DNA from: an uncultured Prevotellaceae bacterium
GTDB lineage: Bacteria > Bacteroidota > Bacteroidia > Bacteroidales > Bacteroidaceae
DNA length: 6,791 nucleotides
Assembly: GCA_945827465.1 (NCBI GenBank)
Contig: CALZOH010000174.1
Coordinates: 1 to 6,791, forward strand
Direction of reading: 5' to 3'
In this document: positions 6,712-6,791 of the stretch, piece by piece
Layout of the letters: each line of letters starts with the position of its first letter
Position numbering within the stretch: position 1 is the first letter of the stretch
Made by a program: the position numbers and the translations under genes
The notes under the pieces: model-generated
What the model saw: the letters and a program-made list of their open reading frames with translations, nothing else
Told to the model about the DNA's origin: nothing
The model's database searches: none

Positions 6712-6716
6712 TTTAA

Positions 6717-6791
6717 AGTTAACAACAACAATTGTTCGTGATACAAAACCTCTCTTGAGTGGCGAGAGAAGCTCATGTGATATCACACTAA
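6717..6791. other. Non-coding tail with short palindromes
   Basis: No gene is visible here. It holds AACAATTGTT (6727-6736), a 5-bp stem CTCTC/GAGAG (6750-6754 and 6764-6768), and the perfect 12-bp palindrome TGTGATATCACA (6776-6787). The last could be the operator of a gene beyond the window. Its half-sites resemble CRP/FNR half-sites, but the gap is 2 bases rather than 6. Confidence 0.4.
6749..6766 (-). repeat. Edge inverted repeat, right copy
   Basis: The reverse complement, CTCGCCACTCAAGAGAGG, matches 2-19 at 17 of 18 positions. The CTC/GAG stem of its small core is kept, and the single difference lies in the loop. Confidence 0.5.

Larger units (their letters stand above)
6545..6716. mobile_element. 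MITE-like palindromic element with TTTAA target duplications
   Basis: A 162-bp core (6550-6711) begins and ends with perfect 17-bp inverted repeats and is directly flanked on both sides by TTTAA (6545-6549 and 6712-6716), as expected for a target-site duplication. Because TTTAA contains TTAA, the inverted match can also be read as 19 bp (6548-6566 and 6695-6713). There is no room for a transposase, so it would depend on one supplied elsewhere. IS1380-family elements, common in Bacteroidales, have ends beginning CC and duplicate 4-5 AT-rich bases, so they are a possible source; this is inference. It inserted 38 bases beyond the ferritin terminator and breaks no gene. Confidence 0.65.

Noticed and set aside
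53..6776. A second, direct-orientation similarity between 53-70 and 6761-6776 (GAGAGA followed by a GCT-type sequence)
   Set aside because: It needs several gaps and mismatches and rests mainly on GA-rich low complexity.
6776..6787. A CRP/FNR binding site
   Set aside because: TGTGA and TCACA half-sites are separated by 2 bases instead of the required 6.

Overview
The window looks like chromosome from a Bacteroidota bacterium, most likely order Bacteroidales and possibly a Prevotella relative. The evidence is two good matches to the Bacteroidota sigma -7 element TAnnTTTG (TACCTTTG at 153-160 and TACTTTTG at 5902-5909), the absence of convincing Shine-Dalgarno sequences before the genes, and protein types that are typical of the group: a very large exported TlpA-like thioredoxin and a receiver/ATP-grasp fusion. 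Base composition is close to balanced. Genus and species cannot be fixed from the sequence alone.

Layout. All three genes are on the + strand. Bases 1-203 hold a cluster of overlapping inverted repeats and a promoter. Bases 204-2570 encode a 788-residue secreted protein ending in a thioredoxin fold with a WCSPC active site. Bases 2571-2857 are a structured intergenic stretch with a strong stem-loop at 2599-2635 and no clear promoter. Bases 2858-5860 encode a 1000-residue cytoplasmic protein with two receiver-like domains, a PEP-synthase-type ATP-grasp domain and a distinctive C-terminal region; it has no phosphohistidine or PEP-binding domain. Bases 5940-6464 encode a 174-residue ferritin with an intact ferroxidase centre, its own promoter and a clear rho-independent terminator at 6482-6507. 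Bases 6508-6791 contain no gene. They hold a 162-bp palindromic, MITE-like element (6550-6711) flanked by TTTAA direct repeats, then several short palindromes.

How the genes relate. Promoters before genes 1 and 3, a hairpin after gene 1 and a terminator after gene 3 suggest separate transcripts rather than one operon. Ferritin stores and detoxifies iron, and the exported thioredoxin-like protein handles periplasmic disulfides, so both touch redox stress; any shared role with the central protein is speculation. The most interesting items are the central protein, which keeps the ATP-binding half of a dikinase but none of its usual phosphate relay, and the small palindromic mobile element next to the ferritin gene. 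An 18-bp inverted repeat (17 of 18 matching) also lies at the two edges of the window.
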